Source: Acidobacteriota bacterium
Lineage (GTDB): Bacteria > Acidobacteriota > JAAYUB01
NCBI GenBank assembly: GCA_018001935.1
Contig: JAGNHB010000001.1
Span: 62,001 to 126,000, forward strand
Direction: 5' to 3'
DNA: 64,000 nucleotides
The notes under the pieces were generated by a model. It worked only from the letters and a program-made list of their open reading frames with translations. It was not told where the DNA came from and did not search any database. Of this stretch, positions 1 to 8,495 are shown in pieces (the first letter of the stretch is position 1; each line of letters begins with the position of its first letter). The translations under genes were made by a program, and so were the position numbers.

Positions 1-137
1 GCCAGAAATGCGAGCGAAGCCACCCATCGGCCAAGCGCCCCGCGGACGGCTTTGAGACGCCACCCCACCACCCAGGCGACGAAAAGGAAGCTCAAGGCGA
101 GTAACAGGGCCGTCATCGTCCGGACGATGGACTCCAT
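1..137 (-). CDS. Membrane protein, 3' end outside window
   Basis: About 45 N-terminal residues are visible, beginning MESIVRTMTALLLALSFLFV and followed by VAWVVGWRLKAVRG. They form one hydrophobic helix followed by a positively charged stretch, which looks like a membrane anchor or signal-anchor. The start ATG lies 7 bases after the stop codon of the gene upstream on the same strand (145-429), so the two are probably co-transcribed. The rest of the protein lies off the window and no family can be named. Confidence 0.5.
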   Translation of the reverse strand, partial: MESIVRTMTALLLALSFLFVAWVVGWRLKAVRGALGRWVASLAFL

Positions 138-144
138 GAACGGA

Positions 145-429
145 TCAGCCTTTGGTCTGGCAAGCGGAGGAAGCCAAACCCGGTAGCGAAGAGTTGACGA
201 AGATGTCGGTGCCGTTCGGGCAGGTCCGGTTGACGGAGGTGTCGGAGAAGGGGACAGCTGACCATGGGCGGAAGCTCAGAAACGGGAGTTCACCCTGGTC
301 CGGCATCTTCACCTGCTCCGGGCGTTTCCACGCGACAATCAGCGGGGCCATGCCTTCGATTGAGATTGCCGCCAGGACCGGGCACAAAACCCAGACAACT
401 CTTCGCGGCAAGGAAAACCGTACGCGCAT
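145..429 (-). CDS. Small membrane-anchored or secreted protein, unknown
   Basis: Predicted 94-residue protein. The start at 429 is chosen because AGGAGGG precedes it at good spacing; the longer open frame upstream has no ribosome site. The N-terminus has three Arg residues (MRVRFSLPRR) and then a hydrophobic stretch, VVWVLCPVLAAISIEGMAPL, consistent with a signal peptide or anchor. The remainder is polar with two Cys residues (RTCPNG and SSACQTKG). No domain was recognised. The short spacing to the membrane gene at 1-137 suggests the two proteins work together. Confidence 0.5.
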   Translation of the reverse strand: MRVRFSLPRRVVWVLCPVLAAISIEGMAPLIVAWKRPEQVKMPDQGELPFLSFRPWSAVPFSDTSVNRTCPNGTDIFVNSSLPGLASSACQTKG

Positions 430-652
430 GGGCCCTCCTGCGTTCGTTCCCCGTGTGAGATCCGATCCCATGTTCGCACGGGAAAAGTGCCTTGTCAACC
501 GCCCGGATGAGTGAGTGGCGATGGCACTTGCCGGATTCGAATGAGCATCGTGGACATCCGGCATTTTCGGGGGAAAATGGGTGTCCTGTTTCTCTGTTGC
601 TCCCTGGCGCGTCTCCCGCTATCATCAACGGGAAGATCTGCTGGAGGAAAAG

Positions 653-937
653 ATGGCCAAGAGAAGAGTCGACCGTATTGATCAGTGCTCCTGCCTTGAG
701 GACCTCCCGAACGTGGGGAAGGCGACCGCCGCCGACCTCCGGCTGCTGGGCATCGAGCACCCCGCCCAACTGACGGGCCGGGACCCGGAACAGCTCTACC
801 GGGCCCTCTGCGAGAAGACCGGGTTCACACAGGACCCGTGTGTCCTCGACGTCTTCCGGGCCGTCGTCGCCTTCGCCGAGGGGGGCGACCCCCGACCCTG
901 GTGGGCGTTCACGCCGCAGCGCAGGGGAAAGAAGTGA
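653..937 (+). CDS. Helix-hairpin-helix protein, Cdd1 (pathogenicity locus) type
   Basis: 94 residues. ATG at 653 follows GGAGGAAAAG; the longer frame upstream lacks a ribosome site. The segment LEDLPNVGKATAADLRLLGI (about residues 14-33) is a helix-hairpin-helix, the fold found in small Cdd1-type proteins, and the Cdd1-like C-terminal pattern DPCVLDVFRAVV...GGDPRPWW follows. HhH motifs bind DNA non-specifically, or mediate protein contacts. The cellular role of this family is not known. The gene stands alone, divergent from the gene at 145-429; the following radical SAM gene starts 123 bases downstream. Confidence 0.75.
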   Translation: MAKRRVDRIDQCSCLEDLPNVGKATAADLRLLGIEHPAQLTGRDPEQLYRALCEKTGFTQDPCVLDVFRAVVAFAEGGDPRPWWAFTPQRRGKK

Positions 938-1060
938 ATTGCCGGGCCGCCAGCCGAAGGATGCCCCGGTTTTCATCGGAAGGGGTGCCCGGGTCCGTCC
1001 CGCCCCGGCCCCCGCGGGAGTGGGCGCCCAGGCTGGTCCGGGCATCGGGAGGCCCGACCC

Positions 1061-1879
1061 GTGGGCGGCCCTGAACGCCCCCCCGACGGCGCGTTCGGCC
1101 CCGCCGTGCGGGCGGTGCGGGTGAAGAGCGTGCTCTCCCCCTCCAAGATCCGCGGGATCGACTACTCCCTCAACCCCTACGTCGGCTGCGCTTTCGGGTG
1201 CCGCTACTGCTACGCGGACTTCATGGGCCGTTTCGCGGGCCACGCCGGCGAGACCTGGGGCCGCTTCGTGGACGTCAAGGAGAACGCGCCGGAGTTGCTG
1301 CGCCGGGAGTTGGTCCGCAAGAAACCGGGGGTCATCGGGCTGAGCCTGGTGACCGACCCCTACCAGCCCCTGGAGGGGGAGCACGGCCTCACCCGCCGCT
1401 GTCTGGAAGCCATCCTCGAACGCGGGGATTTCGAAGTCTCGGTCCTGACCCGCTCCCCCCTCGTCGTCCGGGACACCCACTTGTTCCTGGCCCTCGGGGA
1501 CCGCGCCCAGGTGGGCCTTTCCGTCACCACCGACGACGAAGACGTCCGGCGGCTTTTCGAACCCGGGGCCCCGCCTGTCGACCGGCGCCTCGAAGCCCTC
1601 CGAACCCTCCGGGCGGCCGGTGTCCACACCTACGCCTTCGTCGGCCCCGCCCTCCCCATGAACCCCCACCGGCTGGCCTCCCGGCTCGCCGGGATCGTGG
1701 AGTTCGTCTACCTCGACCGGCTCAACTACGCCTGGAAGGTCCGGGAGATCTACCGCTCCCACCGCCTGGAGAACCGCCTCGCCCCGGGATATTTCCGTTA
1801 CGTCGCCAACGCCTTCCGCTCCGTGCTGGAAAAGGCCGGCATCCCGATCCGCCCGGCCGGCGATTCGACCGGGGGGTGA
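1061..1879 (+). CDS. Radical SAM protein, spore-photolyase-like family
   Basis: 272 residues from a GTG start; another in-frame GTG near 1109 is possible, as the first 18 residues look non-conserved. The motif NPYVGCAFGCRYCYADFMGR carries the CxxxCxxC cluster that binds the 4Fe-4S of radical SAM enzymes, with the usual aromatic before the third Cys. VIGLSLVTDPYQPLE and LERGDFEVSVLTRSPLVVRD are typical of the SPL/Rv2578c-like group, whose members often sit near DNA metabolism genes. Its substrate is unknown. True spore photoproduct lyases are longer and include a conserved C-terminal Cys not seen here, so repair of spore photoproduct is not claimed. Confidence 0.85.
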   Translation: MGGPERPPDGAFGPAVRAVRVKSVLSPSKIRGIDYSLNPYVGCAFGCRYCYADFMGRFAGHAGETWGRFVDVKENAPELLRRELVRKKPGVIGLSLVTDPYQPLEGEHGLTRRCLEAILERGDFEVSVLTRSPLVVRDTHLFLALGDRAQVGLSVTTDDEDVRRLFEPGAPPVDRRLEALRTLRAAGVHTYAFVGPALPMNPHRLASRLAGIVEFVYLDRLNYAWKVREIYRSHRLENRLAPGYFRYVANAFRSVLEKAGIPIRPAGDSTGG

Positions 1880-1967
1880 ATCAAACCGGCGCCGAATCCG
1901 TAGACGTTGTTTCAAAACGTTCATCTCATCAATGGGATGGAACGTAATCCAGTTCAACGGGGAAACC

Positions 1968-3377
1968 ATGAAAACGAAAGGGACACTCAGCCTGGTCATC
2001 CTGTTCTGCCTGGGGGGCGCGGCCATCGCCGGACTGCCCGAGCAGGCGGACCCGAAGCGCCTGGAAACCTGGGTCGCCGACCTGAGCGCCCCGTCCATGG
2101 GCGGGCGCCTGACGGGCTCCCCCTCCGGGAAGGCCGCCGAGGCGTACGTGGAGGACGCCATGCGGGCCACCGGCCTGGAGGTGCGCACGCAGGAGGTCCG
2201 CTTCCCGCTCTGGGAGGTCCTGCCCGGCGCCTCGCTGACGCTCCTTGGGCAGGGGGACGCGAAGCCTCACGCTTACGCCTACCTGGACGAGTACCGGGAA
2301 GTCGACTACTCCGGCTCCGGGGACGTGACCGGGGACCTGGTCTTCGCGGGTTTCGGCCTTCAGACCGCGACCGTGGATTCCTATGCCGGGGTCGACGTGA
2401 AGGGGAAGGTGGCCGTGATCCTGTCCGGCAAGCCCGAGGGGGTCGAGGCAGAGGATGCCCGCGTCGATCGCAAGCTCGACACGGCCTCACGGAAAGGGGC
2501 CGCGGCGGTGGTTTTCATCCCGCAGGGCAAGATGGGCGAGCGGGTCGAGGAGAAGGGGGACGAGGCCGAGGTCCAGGCGACCGACCTGAAGCGGGACTTC
2601 CATCCCGAACTGTACCACGCGGACCTTCCCGCCGTCTTCCTGCGTCGGAAAGCGGCCGAGACGCTCCTGGGCATGGCCCCCGAGGCGGCGGCCAGGGCGC
2701 CGGCCGCCCGTGCCCTGGGCAAACGGGTGCATCTGGTGCTCCAGAGCCGTCTCTGCCGGGAGGCCGTCAGCCGGAACGTGTTCGGCATTCTCCGGGGATC
2801 GGACCCGGCCCTGGCGGAGGAAGTGATCCTCGTCGGGGCCCACTACGATCACCTGGGCGCCGGCGCCGACGGGCGGATCTTCTTTGGCGCCGCGGACAAC
2901 GCCTCCGGGACCGCGGTGGTCCTGGAGGCGGCCACCGCCTTTGCCCGGTCGGGGGTCAAGCCGAAGCGCACCCTGGTCTTCGCCCTCTGGTGCGCCGAGG
3001 AGCAGGGGTTGTACGGGTCCACCCACTACGTGACGAAAGAGCCCCTCTTCCCCCTGGCCAGGACCCGGATGATGATCCAGCTCGACTACCTGGACGACCA
3101 GTACGGGCCCTGCATCTCCAACCCCGATGACAACCCGGTGTTCGTCAGCTTCGTCGGGAAGGCCTTCGAGGAGAAGAAGCTGATCCCGCTCAAGCTGGGC
3201 GGGCAGTGCGCCAGCGACGACTGCCCCTTCCTGGCGGCGAAGGTCCCCGCCTACCGCTTCATCGCCTACGGCGACCACCACCACCGCAGCACGGACACGG
3301 CGGAGAACCTCAGCCTGACCATGCTCAAGAACACCGCCGACCTGGTCGTCGCCGGCCTGCGGAACGCGGCCTACTGA
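1968..3377 (+). CDS. Secreted M28-family zinc aminopeptidase
   Basis: 469 residues. ATG at 1968 is preferred over an upstream ATG at 1932 because the protein then begins with a clean signal peptide (MKTKGTLSLVILFCLGGAAIAG). A PA-like insert lies at about residues 120-230. The metallopeptidase domain follows with the M28 metal ligands in order: GAHYDHLG (~290), GAADNASG (~307), WCAEEQGLYG (~342), an Asp in QLDYLDD (~373) and a His in YGDHHHRSTD (~438). It should remove N-terminal residues from peptides in the periplasm or outside the cell. It appears to be a single-gene unit; the substrate range cannot be read from sequence. Confidence 0.9.
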   Translation: MKTKGTLSLVILFCLGGAAIAGLPEQADPKRLETWVADLSAPSMGGRLTGSPSGKAAEAYVEDAMRATGLEVRTQEVRFPLWEVLPGASLTLLGQGDAKPHAYAYLDEYREVDYSGSGDVTGDLVFAGFGLQTATVDSYAGVDVKGKVAVILSGKPEGVEAEDARVDRKLDTASRKGAAAVVFIPQGKMGERVEEKGDEAEVQATDLKRDFHPELYHADLPAVFLRRKAAETLLGMAPEAAARAPAARALGKRVHLVLQSRLCREAVSRNVFGILRGSDPALAEEVILVGAHYDHLGAGADGRIFFGAADNASGTAVVLEAATAFARSGVKPKRTLVFALWCAEEQGLYGSTHYVTKEPLFPLARTRMMIQLDYLDDQYGPCISNPDDNPVFVSFVGKAFEEKKLIPLKLGGQCASDDCPFLAAKVPAYRFIAYGDHHHRSTDTAENLSLTMLKNTADLVVAGLRNAAY

Positions 3378-3411
3378 CGCGGATCGCGGCGTTTTGCGTC
3401 CTCGCCCCGGG

Positions 3412-3463
3412 GGGATCGTGTACGCCGCGCCCACACGCCGCCGGGATCGTGTACGCCGCGCCC
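3412..3463. repeat. Two-copy direct repeat, period 31
   Basis: GGGATCGTGTACGCCGCGCC begins at 3412 and again at 3443, identical over about 21 bases and separated by 10 unrelated bases. A third partial start (GGGGATCATCCC) follows near 3472. It contains the near-palindrome GATCGTGTAC. Its function is unknown. Confidence 0.75.
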
Positions 3464-3735
3464 TCGCCTTGGGGGATCATCCCCTCTGAGCCTTCACCCC
3501 GCCAGGGGTGAAACATTTGTAGAAGAATCAGTTATAAAATTCCCCCGCCCCGCGCCGCCGGCCCGGGACGGTGCTCCGGAGCACGCTTCACCCCCGGCGG
3601 CGCGGTCAAAGCAGCGTGGGGTCAGCGCAGCCCGAAAATGCGCCGCCGTGGGGTTTCTCCTTGGGAATGGGGTTGGCGTGCCGGTGGCGGCACACTCCTG
3701 GAGCGCGGTGGATGCGGCGTCAGGAGGGTGCGTGC

Positions 3736-3756
3736 AAGCTGAAGCTTGCGCCACCC
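3736..3756. repeat. 21-bp repeat copy 1, hairpin at TolC gene end
   Basis: AAGCTGAAGCTTGCGCCACC(C) ends one base before the TolC stop codon. Together with the preceding GGTGCGTGC it folds into a long hairpin (GCAAGCT pairing with AGCTTGC around a GA loop, extended by GGTG/CACC). An identical 21-base copy lies at 5241-5261, just past the RND pump gene. Each copy sits at the 3' end of a gene, so RNA processing or termination is a reasonable guess. Confidence 0.75.
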
Positions 3757-3757
3757 C

Positions 3758-5080
3758 TTACTTTTCGGACGTGTCCAGGGTGCCCGTGACCCAGTCGAGG
3801 GTGATGCCGGCCACGATGAGGTCGCGACGGGCCTTGGCCAGGTTGAAGCGGACGGCGTTGACGTTCTGCTGGGCGTCGTCCACCTCCAGCCGGGTCTTGA
3901 CGCCGTACTGGAAGCCCAGTTCGGACATCTTCAGGAGTTTCTCGGCCTCCGCCACGGTGCCGTGGAGGGCCTTGAGGATCTCGGAGGACTCCCGCAGCTT
4001 GCTGAGGGCGTCCCGCACCTGGAGGGCGATGGCGTCCCGCAGCCTGGCTTCCTCGATCCGGGTGGACTCCACGTCGCTGCGGGCCTGGATGACCTTCCCC
4101 TTCGTGTAGCCGCCGTCAAAGGCGGGGAAGGTCATCCGGACGCCGACGCTGGTGGCCCAGCCGCCCCCCTGGTTGCCCCCCATCCAGAGTTCGCGCCACC
4201 CGGCGCCGCCCGTCAGGTCGAGCCTCGGCTTGTCCCCGGCCGCGTAGATCTTGACGGCGTCCTTGTAGATGGCCAGGCGGTGGCCGATCTCCTTGAGCTC
4301 CGGTCGGTTGTCCAGGGCCCTGGCCTGGGTGAGGTCGAAGGGGGGGATGGGGCCGGGCTCGGCCTGCAGGTCGCCCGCGACGTCCACGTCCTCGTTGTCG
4401 AGGCCCAGGAGGAAGCCCAGGTGGTCCCGGGCGATGCGGATCATGTTCTCCGCCTTGATGATCTCCGGGCTGGCGTTCTGGACGGCCACCTCCGCCGCCA
4501 GGACGTCGTAGTCGGTCGCCACGCCCTCCTGGAAGCGGCGGCGGGCCTCGTCGAGGTGGCGCTCCTTCTGCAGGCGGTTCTCCTGGGCCAGTTTCAGGAG
4601 TTCCCGGGCCAGCAGGATGTCGTAGAAGGCGGCGGAAACGTCCCGGACCACGGCCTGCCGGTAGATTTCAAGCTGGACCTCCGCGTCCTTGACCCCCTCC
4701 TTGGCCGCGTGGATGGCGGCCCCCACCTGGCCCCAGGTGTAGAGGGCCTGGGTGAAGCCCACCTCGGCGTTGAAGGCGTAGCTGCTGGTGGGGAAGTCGA
4801 AGCCTTCGAACATCACGCTCTGGCTGCCGTCGGACTGGTGGCTGACCCCGGACGTGACGGTGAGGTGGGGCAGGGCGGCCGAGCGTTCCTGGATGTAACG
4901 GCCATGGACGACGTTTCGGAACTCCTTGGCCTTCTGGATGTCCTTGTTTCGCTCCAGGGCGACGTTCACCGCCTCCCGGAGCGTGACCACCCGGGCCGGC
5001 GCCGAGGCCGCCACATGCGAAATCACGAATCCTGCCAGCAGGATACACAGGGTATGAGTGCGTACGTCGGAAATTTTCAT
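3758..5080 (-). CDS. tolC: TolC-family outer-membrane efflux protein
   Basis: 440 residues. Start 5080 has AGGAAGG upstream and gives a signal peptide (MKISDVRTHTLCILLAGFVI...SAPA). Two halves rich in long amphipathic helices follow (LREAVNVALERNKDIQKAKEF; QKERHLDEARRRFQEGVATD; the second half QARSDVESTRIEEARLRDAI and LLKMSELGFQYGVKTRLEV), the duplicated architecture of outer-membrane efflux channels. It is the last gene of the TetR-adaptor-RND-TolC operon and should form the outer-membrane exit duct. The 207-base gap from the pump gene contains two repeats but no obvious terminator. Confidence 0.92.
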   Translation of the reverse strand: MKISDVRTHTLCILLAGFVISHVAASAPARVVTLREAVNVALERNKDIQKAKEFRNVVHGRYIQERSAALPHLTVTSGVSHQSDGSQSVMFEGFDFPTSSYAFNAEVGFTQALYTWGQVGAAIHAAKEGVKDAEVQLEIYRQAVVRDVSAAFYDILLARELLKLAQENRLQKERHLDEARRRFQEGVATDYDVLAAEVAVQNASPEIIKAENMIRIARDHLGFLLGLDNEDVDVAGDLQAEPGPIPPFDLTQARALDNRPELKEIGHRLAIYKDAVKIYAAGDKPRLDLTGGAGWRELWMGGNQGGGWATSVGVRMTFPAFDGGYTKGKVIQARSDVESTRIEEARLRDAIALQVRDALSKLRESSEILKALHGTVAEAEKLLKMSELGFQYGVKTRLEVDDAQQNVNAVRFNLAKARRDLIVAGITLDWVTGTLDTSEK

Positions 5081-5110
5081 CTTGACCTTCCTGATCCGGA
5101 CGACCGGATA

Positions 5111-5146
5111 TTGACCACGAACCACACGAACCACACGAAAAACCGG
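5111..5146. repeat. Palindrome-family arm, ACCACACGAA words
   Basis: Three tandem 9-10 bp words (ACCACGA, ACCACACGA, ACCACACGAAA) lie between the RND and TolC genes, about 30 bases upstream of the TolC start. It matches the left arm of the larger inverted-repeat elements described elsewhere in this window, but I see no complementary right arm nearby. Confidence 0.65.
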
Positions 5147-5240
5147 AAGCGGGCCTTGCGCGAGGCGGTCGGCCGACCCATCGCCCCCGGCGCCGTCGGC
5201 GTTTTGCCGCGGCCTTGCCGACCGTCTTTTGGACCCGCGA

Positions 5241-5261
5241 AAGCTGAAGCTTGCGCCACCC
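5241..5261. repeat. 21-bp repeat copy 2, after RND gene
   Basis: AAGCTGAAGCTTGCGCCACC(C), identical to 3736-3756 and in the same orientation, 26 bases past the RND pump stop codon. The two copies bracket the TolC gene exactly. The inner AGCTGAAGCT is a near-palindrome. Confidence 0.75.
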
Positions 5262-5287
5262 TTCCCCTCGGAGCCCGTGCCCCGCGC

Positions 5288-8200
5288 TCAAGGCGCCTGG
5301 TCTTCAGCGGCGGCCAGGGCCGGCTCGAGTTCCGCTCCCGACGGTTCTTTTCGCTTCGCGTCGTGGACGTGCCCGTTGGGGTTGGCCGCCAGGCCCAGCC
5401 GCTCCAGCCGGCGCTGCCGGCGGCGCCGGAAGAAGGACGTGACGTCGTCGAGGAGGGTGTACACCACCGGCACCACCAGCAGGGTCAGGAAGGTGGAGGT
5501 GATGAGCCCGCCCACGACCGCCCGCCCCATGGGGGCCCGGAACTCGCCGCCCGCACCGATCCCCAGGGCCAGGGGGAGCATGCCGAAGATCATGGCCAGG
5601 GTCGTCATCACGATGGGCCGGAGCCGGGTCCGCCCCGCCTGGATCACGGCGTCCCGCCGTGAAAGGCCCCGGGTTCGCAGGGCCTTGGCGAAGTCCACCA
5701 GCAGGATGGCGTTCTTGGTGACCAGCCCCATGAGCATGATCAGGCCGATCAACGACATGATGTTGACGGTGTCGCCGGTCAGCTTGAGCATCCCCGCCAT
5801 CCCCACCAGGGAGAGGGGCAGGGAAAGCATGATGGAGAACGGGTCGATGAAGGACTCGAACTGGGCGGCGAGGATCAGGTAGACGAAGACGATGGCCAGG
5901 ATCAGCGAGTCCGCCATGTACCCGAAGGATTCCTCCATGATTTCGTTCTCGCCGGAGAAGACGTACCGGTAACCGGGCTCCAGGGGCATTTTCGCCGTGA
6001 GGTCGAGGGCCTTCTGGACGGCGGTGCCGAGCGGCAGACCGTCCAGGTTGGACTGTACCACCACCTCCCGGGAGAGGTCCTGGCGGTTGATCTCGGCGGG
6101 CGACACGCTCCGCTGCGTCTCGAGGAGGTTGCCCAGGGGGATGAGGGAGGTCTGCCCCAGCGGGCTCCGGGCGGTCAGGAAAAGGGTCCTGACCTGCTCG
6201 GGGTTGCGCCGCAGGTCTTCGGGGAGCCGGACCTTGACGTCCACGGCGTCGCCGTCCTCGTCTTCGTAGGTGGAGACGGCCTGGCCGCCCACCAGGGCCC
6301 CCAGGGTCCGCGCCACGTTGACGGTGGAGAGGCCGGCGTCGGTGGCCCGCTTGCGGTCCACGGTGAAGCGGAACTCGGGCATGTCGTACTCGAGGGTGGC
6401 CTCGAGGTCCACGATCCCCGGGACCGCCTGCAGACCGGCCTTCAGCCGGGCAGCGTAGGCTTTCAGCCTGGGGATGTCCTCGCCGCGGATGGAGACCATC
6501 AGCAGTTTCCGATCGTCCAGGCGTCCTGCTTCCATGATGGACGACTGGATGCCGGGCGTGGCGGACAAAATGGCGCGCGCCTGGCGCATCACCTGGAACT
6601 GGTTCCGCTGGCGGAGTTTCCGGTCCTTGAGCTTCACGTAGACGGCCCCGTCGCGCACGGTCCCCCAGTCCCCGGCCCCGATGGTGGCGTAAGTGTGCTC
6701 GATCTCGGGCAATTGTTTGAAGCCCGCCAGGATGGTCTCGATGCGTCCCCGGGTCTCCTGGAAGGAGGCGCCCGGCGCGCTCTTGAACAGCACCTGGAAC
6801 TCGCCCTGGTCCTGCTGGACCATGAACTCGCTCTCCAGGGAGCCGAAGATCGCGATGCCGCCGACGAACGCCCCCACGGCCAGCAGCACCACGACCCACC
6901 GGAGGTTCAGCGCCCAGCCGATGAGCACGCGGTAACCGTCCGCCGTGCGGTCGAACCAGCGGTTGAAGACGTCCAGGAGTCGGGTGAGGATGCTTCGGCG
7001 GCCCTTGTGGAGAATGGACGGGTCGATCCACCGCGACGACAGCATCGGGTCCAGGGTGAAGGAGACAAACAGGGACACCAGGACCGCGAAGGTGATGGTA
7101 ATCCCGAACTGATAGAAGAAGCGTCCCATGATCCCCTTCATGAAGGCCACGGGGACGAAGACCGCCACGATGGAGAAGGTGGTGGCCAGGACCGCGAGGC
7201 CGATCTCGCTGGTGCCCTTGCGGGCGGCCTCGAAGTGGTCGCCGCCGTGCTCCAGGTGGCGGACGATGTTCTCCCGGACCACGATGGCGTCGTCGATGAG
7301 CAGCCCGATGGCCAGGGAGAGGGCCATCAGGGTCATGACGTTGAGGGTCATGCCGCCGAAGTTCATGATGATGAAGGAGGCGATGACCGAGATGGGCAGG
7401 GTGAGCCCCGTGATGACCGTGGAGCGCCACGAGTTGAGGAAGAGGAAGACGATGAGGACGGTCAGGATCCCGCCGATGATCAGGGTCTCCTGGACGTCGT
7501 GGACGGAGTCCCGGATCCAGAGGGAACCGTCGCGGACCAGGTCGAGGGTGGTTCCGGGGGGCAGTTCCTGCTGCAGCCGGCGGAGTTCCTTCTTGACGGC
7601 TTCCACGACGTCCACCGTGTTGGCGCCCGACTGCTTGAGGATGTCGAGGGCCACGGCCGGGACGTTGTCGATGAGGGCCAGGGTCCGCTGTTCGCGGGTC
7701 CCGTCCTTCACCTCGCCGACCTCTGACAGGGTGACGGGGCGCCCGTTCCTGCCCCCGATGATCATGGACTCGAACTCTTTCACTTCCTTTGGTTTGCCGG
7801 AGATGCGGGCGGCGTACTCCTGGTTGCCGTCCGTGAGCCGCCCGAGCGGGGTGTTGACGTTCTCGGACGCCAGCCCGGCGATCACCTCGTCCACGCCCAT
7901 CCCGAGGGCGTTCAGCCGGTCCGGGTTGATGTCGATGCTGACTTCCCGCTTCTGGTCCCCCACCATGTCGGCCTTGCCGACCCCGGGGAGGTTCTCGAGG
8001 CGCCGCTTGATGCGTTTCTCCACGAGGGTGGTGATCTCGCGGGGCGAGAGTCGGTCGGAACGCACGGCCACGGAGGCCACCGGCATGGCCGAGAAATCCA
8101 GTTTCTGGATGATGGGCTCCTGGATCCCCTGGGGCAGGTCGCCGCGGATGGCGTTGATCTTGGCCCGGGCGTCCTGGGAGGCCTCGTTGATGCGGACCTC

Positions 8201-8491
8201 GAGCTGAAACTCCACGATGACGGTGGAGACCCCCTCGCGGGACTGGGAGGTCACGTGTTTGACGCCGGGTATGGGGTTGAGGGCCTCCTCGATCCGCTTG
8301 GACACCTCCCGCTCCACGGTTTCCGGGGAGGCGCCGGGGAAGACGGTGATCACGGAGAGGACCGGGATTTCCACGTCGGGGAACATGTCGACGGAGAGCC
8401 GGCGATAGGAGAAGATCCCCAGGGTCACCAGCGCCAGCATCATGACGGTGGCGAAAACCGGCCGCTTGATGGAAAGGTCGGAAAGAAACAT
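5288..8491 (-). CDS. RND efflux pump inner-membrane transporter (HAE1/AcrB type)
   Basis: 1067 residues, the usual length for AcrB-like pumps. Start 8491 (MFLSDLSIKRPVFATVMMLA) follows GAGGTAG. The N-terminal helix, two large periplasmic loops and two sets of transmembrane helices are evident. The proton-relay residues are present: the Asp pair in AIGLLIDDAIVVREN and Lys in MLMGLVTKNAILLVDFAKAL. It exports hydrophobic or amphiphilic compounds using proton motive force, together with the adaptor (gene start 4 bases from that gene's stop) and TolC. The TetR gene at the head of the operon suggests induction by a toxic ligand. The substrate is unknown. Confidence 0.95.
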   Translation of the reverse strand: MFLSDLSIKRPVFATVMMLALVTLGIFSYRRLSVDMFPDVEIPVLSVITVFPGASPETVEREVSKRIEEALNPIPGVKHVTSQSREGVSTVIVEFQLEVRINEASQDARAKINAIRGDLPQGIQEPIIQKLDFSAMPVASVAVRSDRLSPREITTLVEKRIKRRLENLPGVGKADMVGDQKREVSIDINPDRLNALGMGVDEVIAGLASENVNTPLGRLTDGNQEYAARISGKPKEVKEFESMIIGGRNGRPVTLSEVGEVKDGTREQRTLALIDNVPAVALDILKQSGANTVDVVEAVKKELRRLQQELPPGTTLDLVRDGSLWIRDSVHDVQETLIIGGILTVLIVFLFLNSWRSTVITGLTLPISVIASFIIMNFGGMTLNVMTLMALSLAIGLLIDDAIVVRENIVRHLEHGGDHFEAARKGTSEIGLAVLATTFSIVAVFVPVAFMKGIMGRFFYQFGITITFAVLVSLFVSFTLDPMLSSRWIDPSILHKGRRSILTRLLDVFNRWFDRTADGYRVLIGWALNLRWVVVLLAVGAFVGGIAIFGSLESEFMVQQDQGEFQVLFKSAPGASFQETRGRIETILAGFKQLPEIEHTYATIGAGDWGTVRDGAVYVKLKDRKLRQRNQFQVMRQARAILSATPGIQSSIMEAGRLDDRKLLMVSIRGEDIPRLKAYAARLKAGLQAVPGIVDLEATLEYDMPEFRFTVDRKRATDAGLSTVNVARTLGALVGGQAVSTYEDEDGDAVDVKVRLPEDLRRNPEQVRTLFLTARSPLGQTSLIPLGNLLETQRSVSPAEINRQDLSREVVVQSNLDGLPLGTAVQKALDLTAKMPLEPGYRYVFSGENEIMEESFGYMADSLILAIVFVYLILAAQFESFIDPFSIMLSLPLSLVGMAGMLKLTGDTVNIMSLIGLIMLMGLVTKNAILLVDFAKALRTRGLSRRDAVIQAGRTRLRPIVMTTLAMIFGMLPLALGIGAGGEFRAPMGRAVVGGLITSTFLTLLVVPVVYTLLDDVTSFFRRRRQRRLERLGLAANPNGHVHDAKRKEPSGAELEPALAAAEDQAP

Positions 8492-8495
8492 GGGT

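Larger units (their letters stand above)
3378..3757. other. Intergenic region with short repeats
   Basis: 380 bases between the convergent M28 and TolC genes; no credible gene. It holds a tandem pair of a 20-21 base word (3412-3463), an AT-richer patch around 3513-3545 (ACATTTGTAGAAGAATCAG), several GC-rich inverted stretches, and next to the TolC stop a hairpin-forming copy of the AAGCTGAAGCTTGCGCCACC repeat. It probably carries the transcription ends of both genes. Confidence 0.6.

Noticed and set aside
3746-5662. Long plus-strand open frame opposite the TolC and RND genes
   Set aside because: It is the antisense of clearly conserved genes in a GC-rich genome, with no ribosome site or recognisable domain; many similar antisense frames occur throughout.
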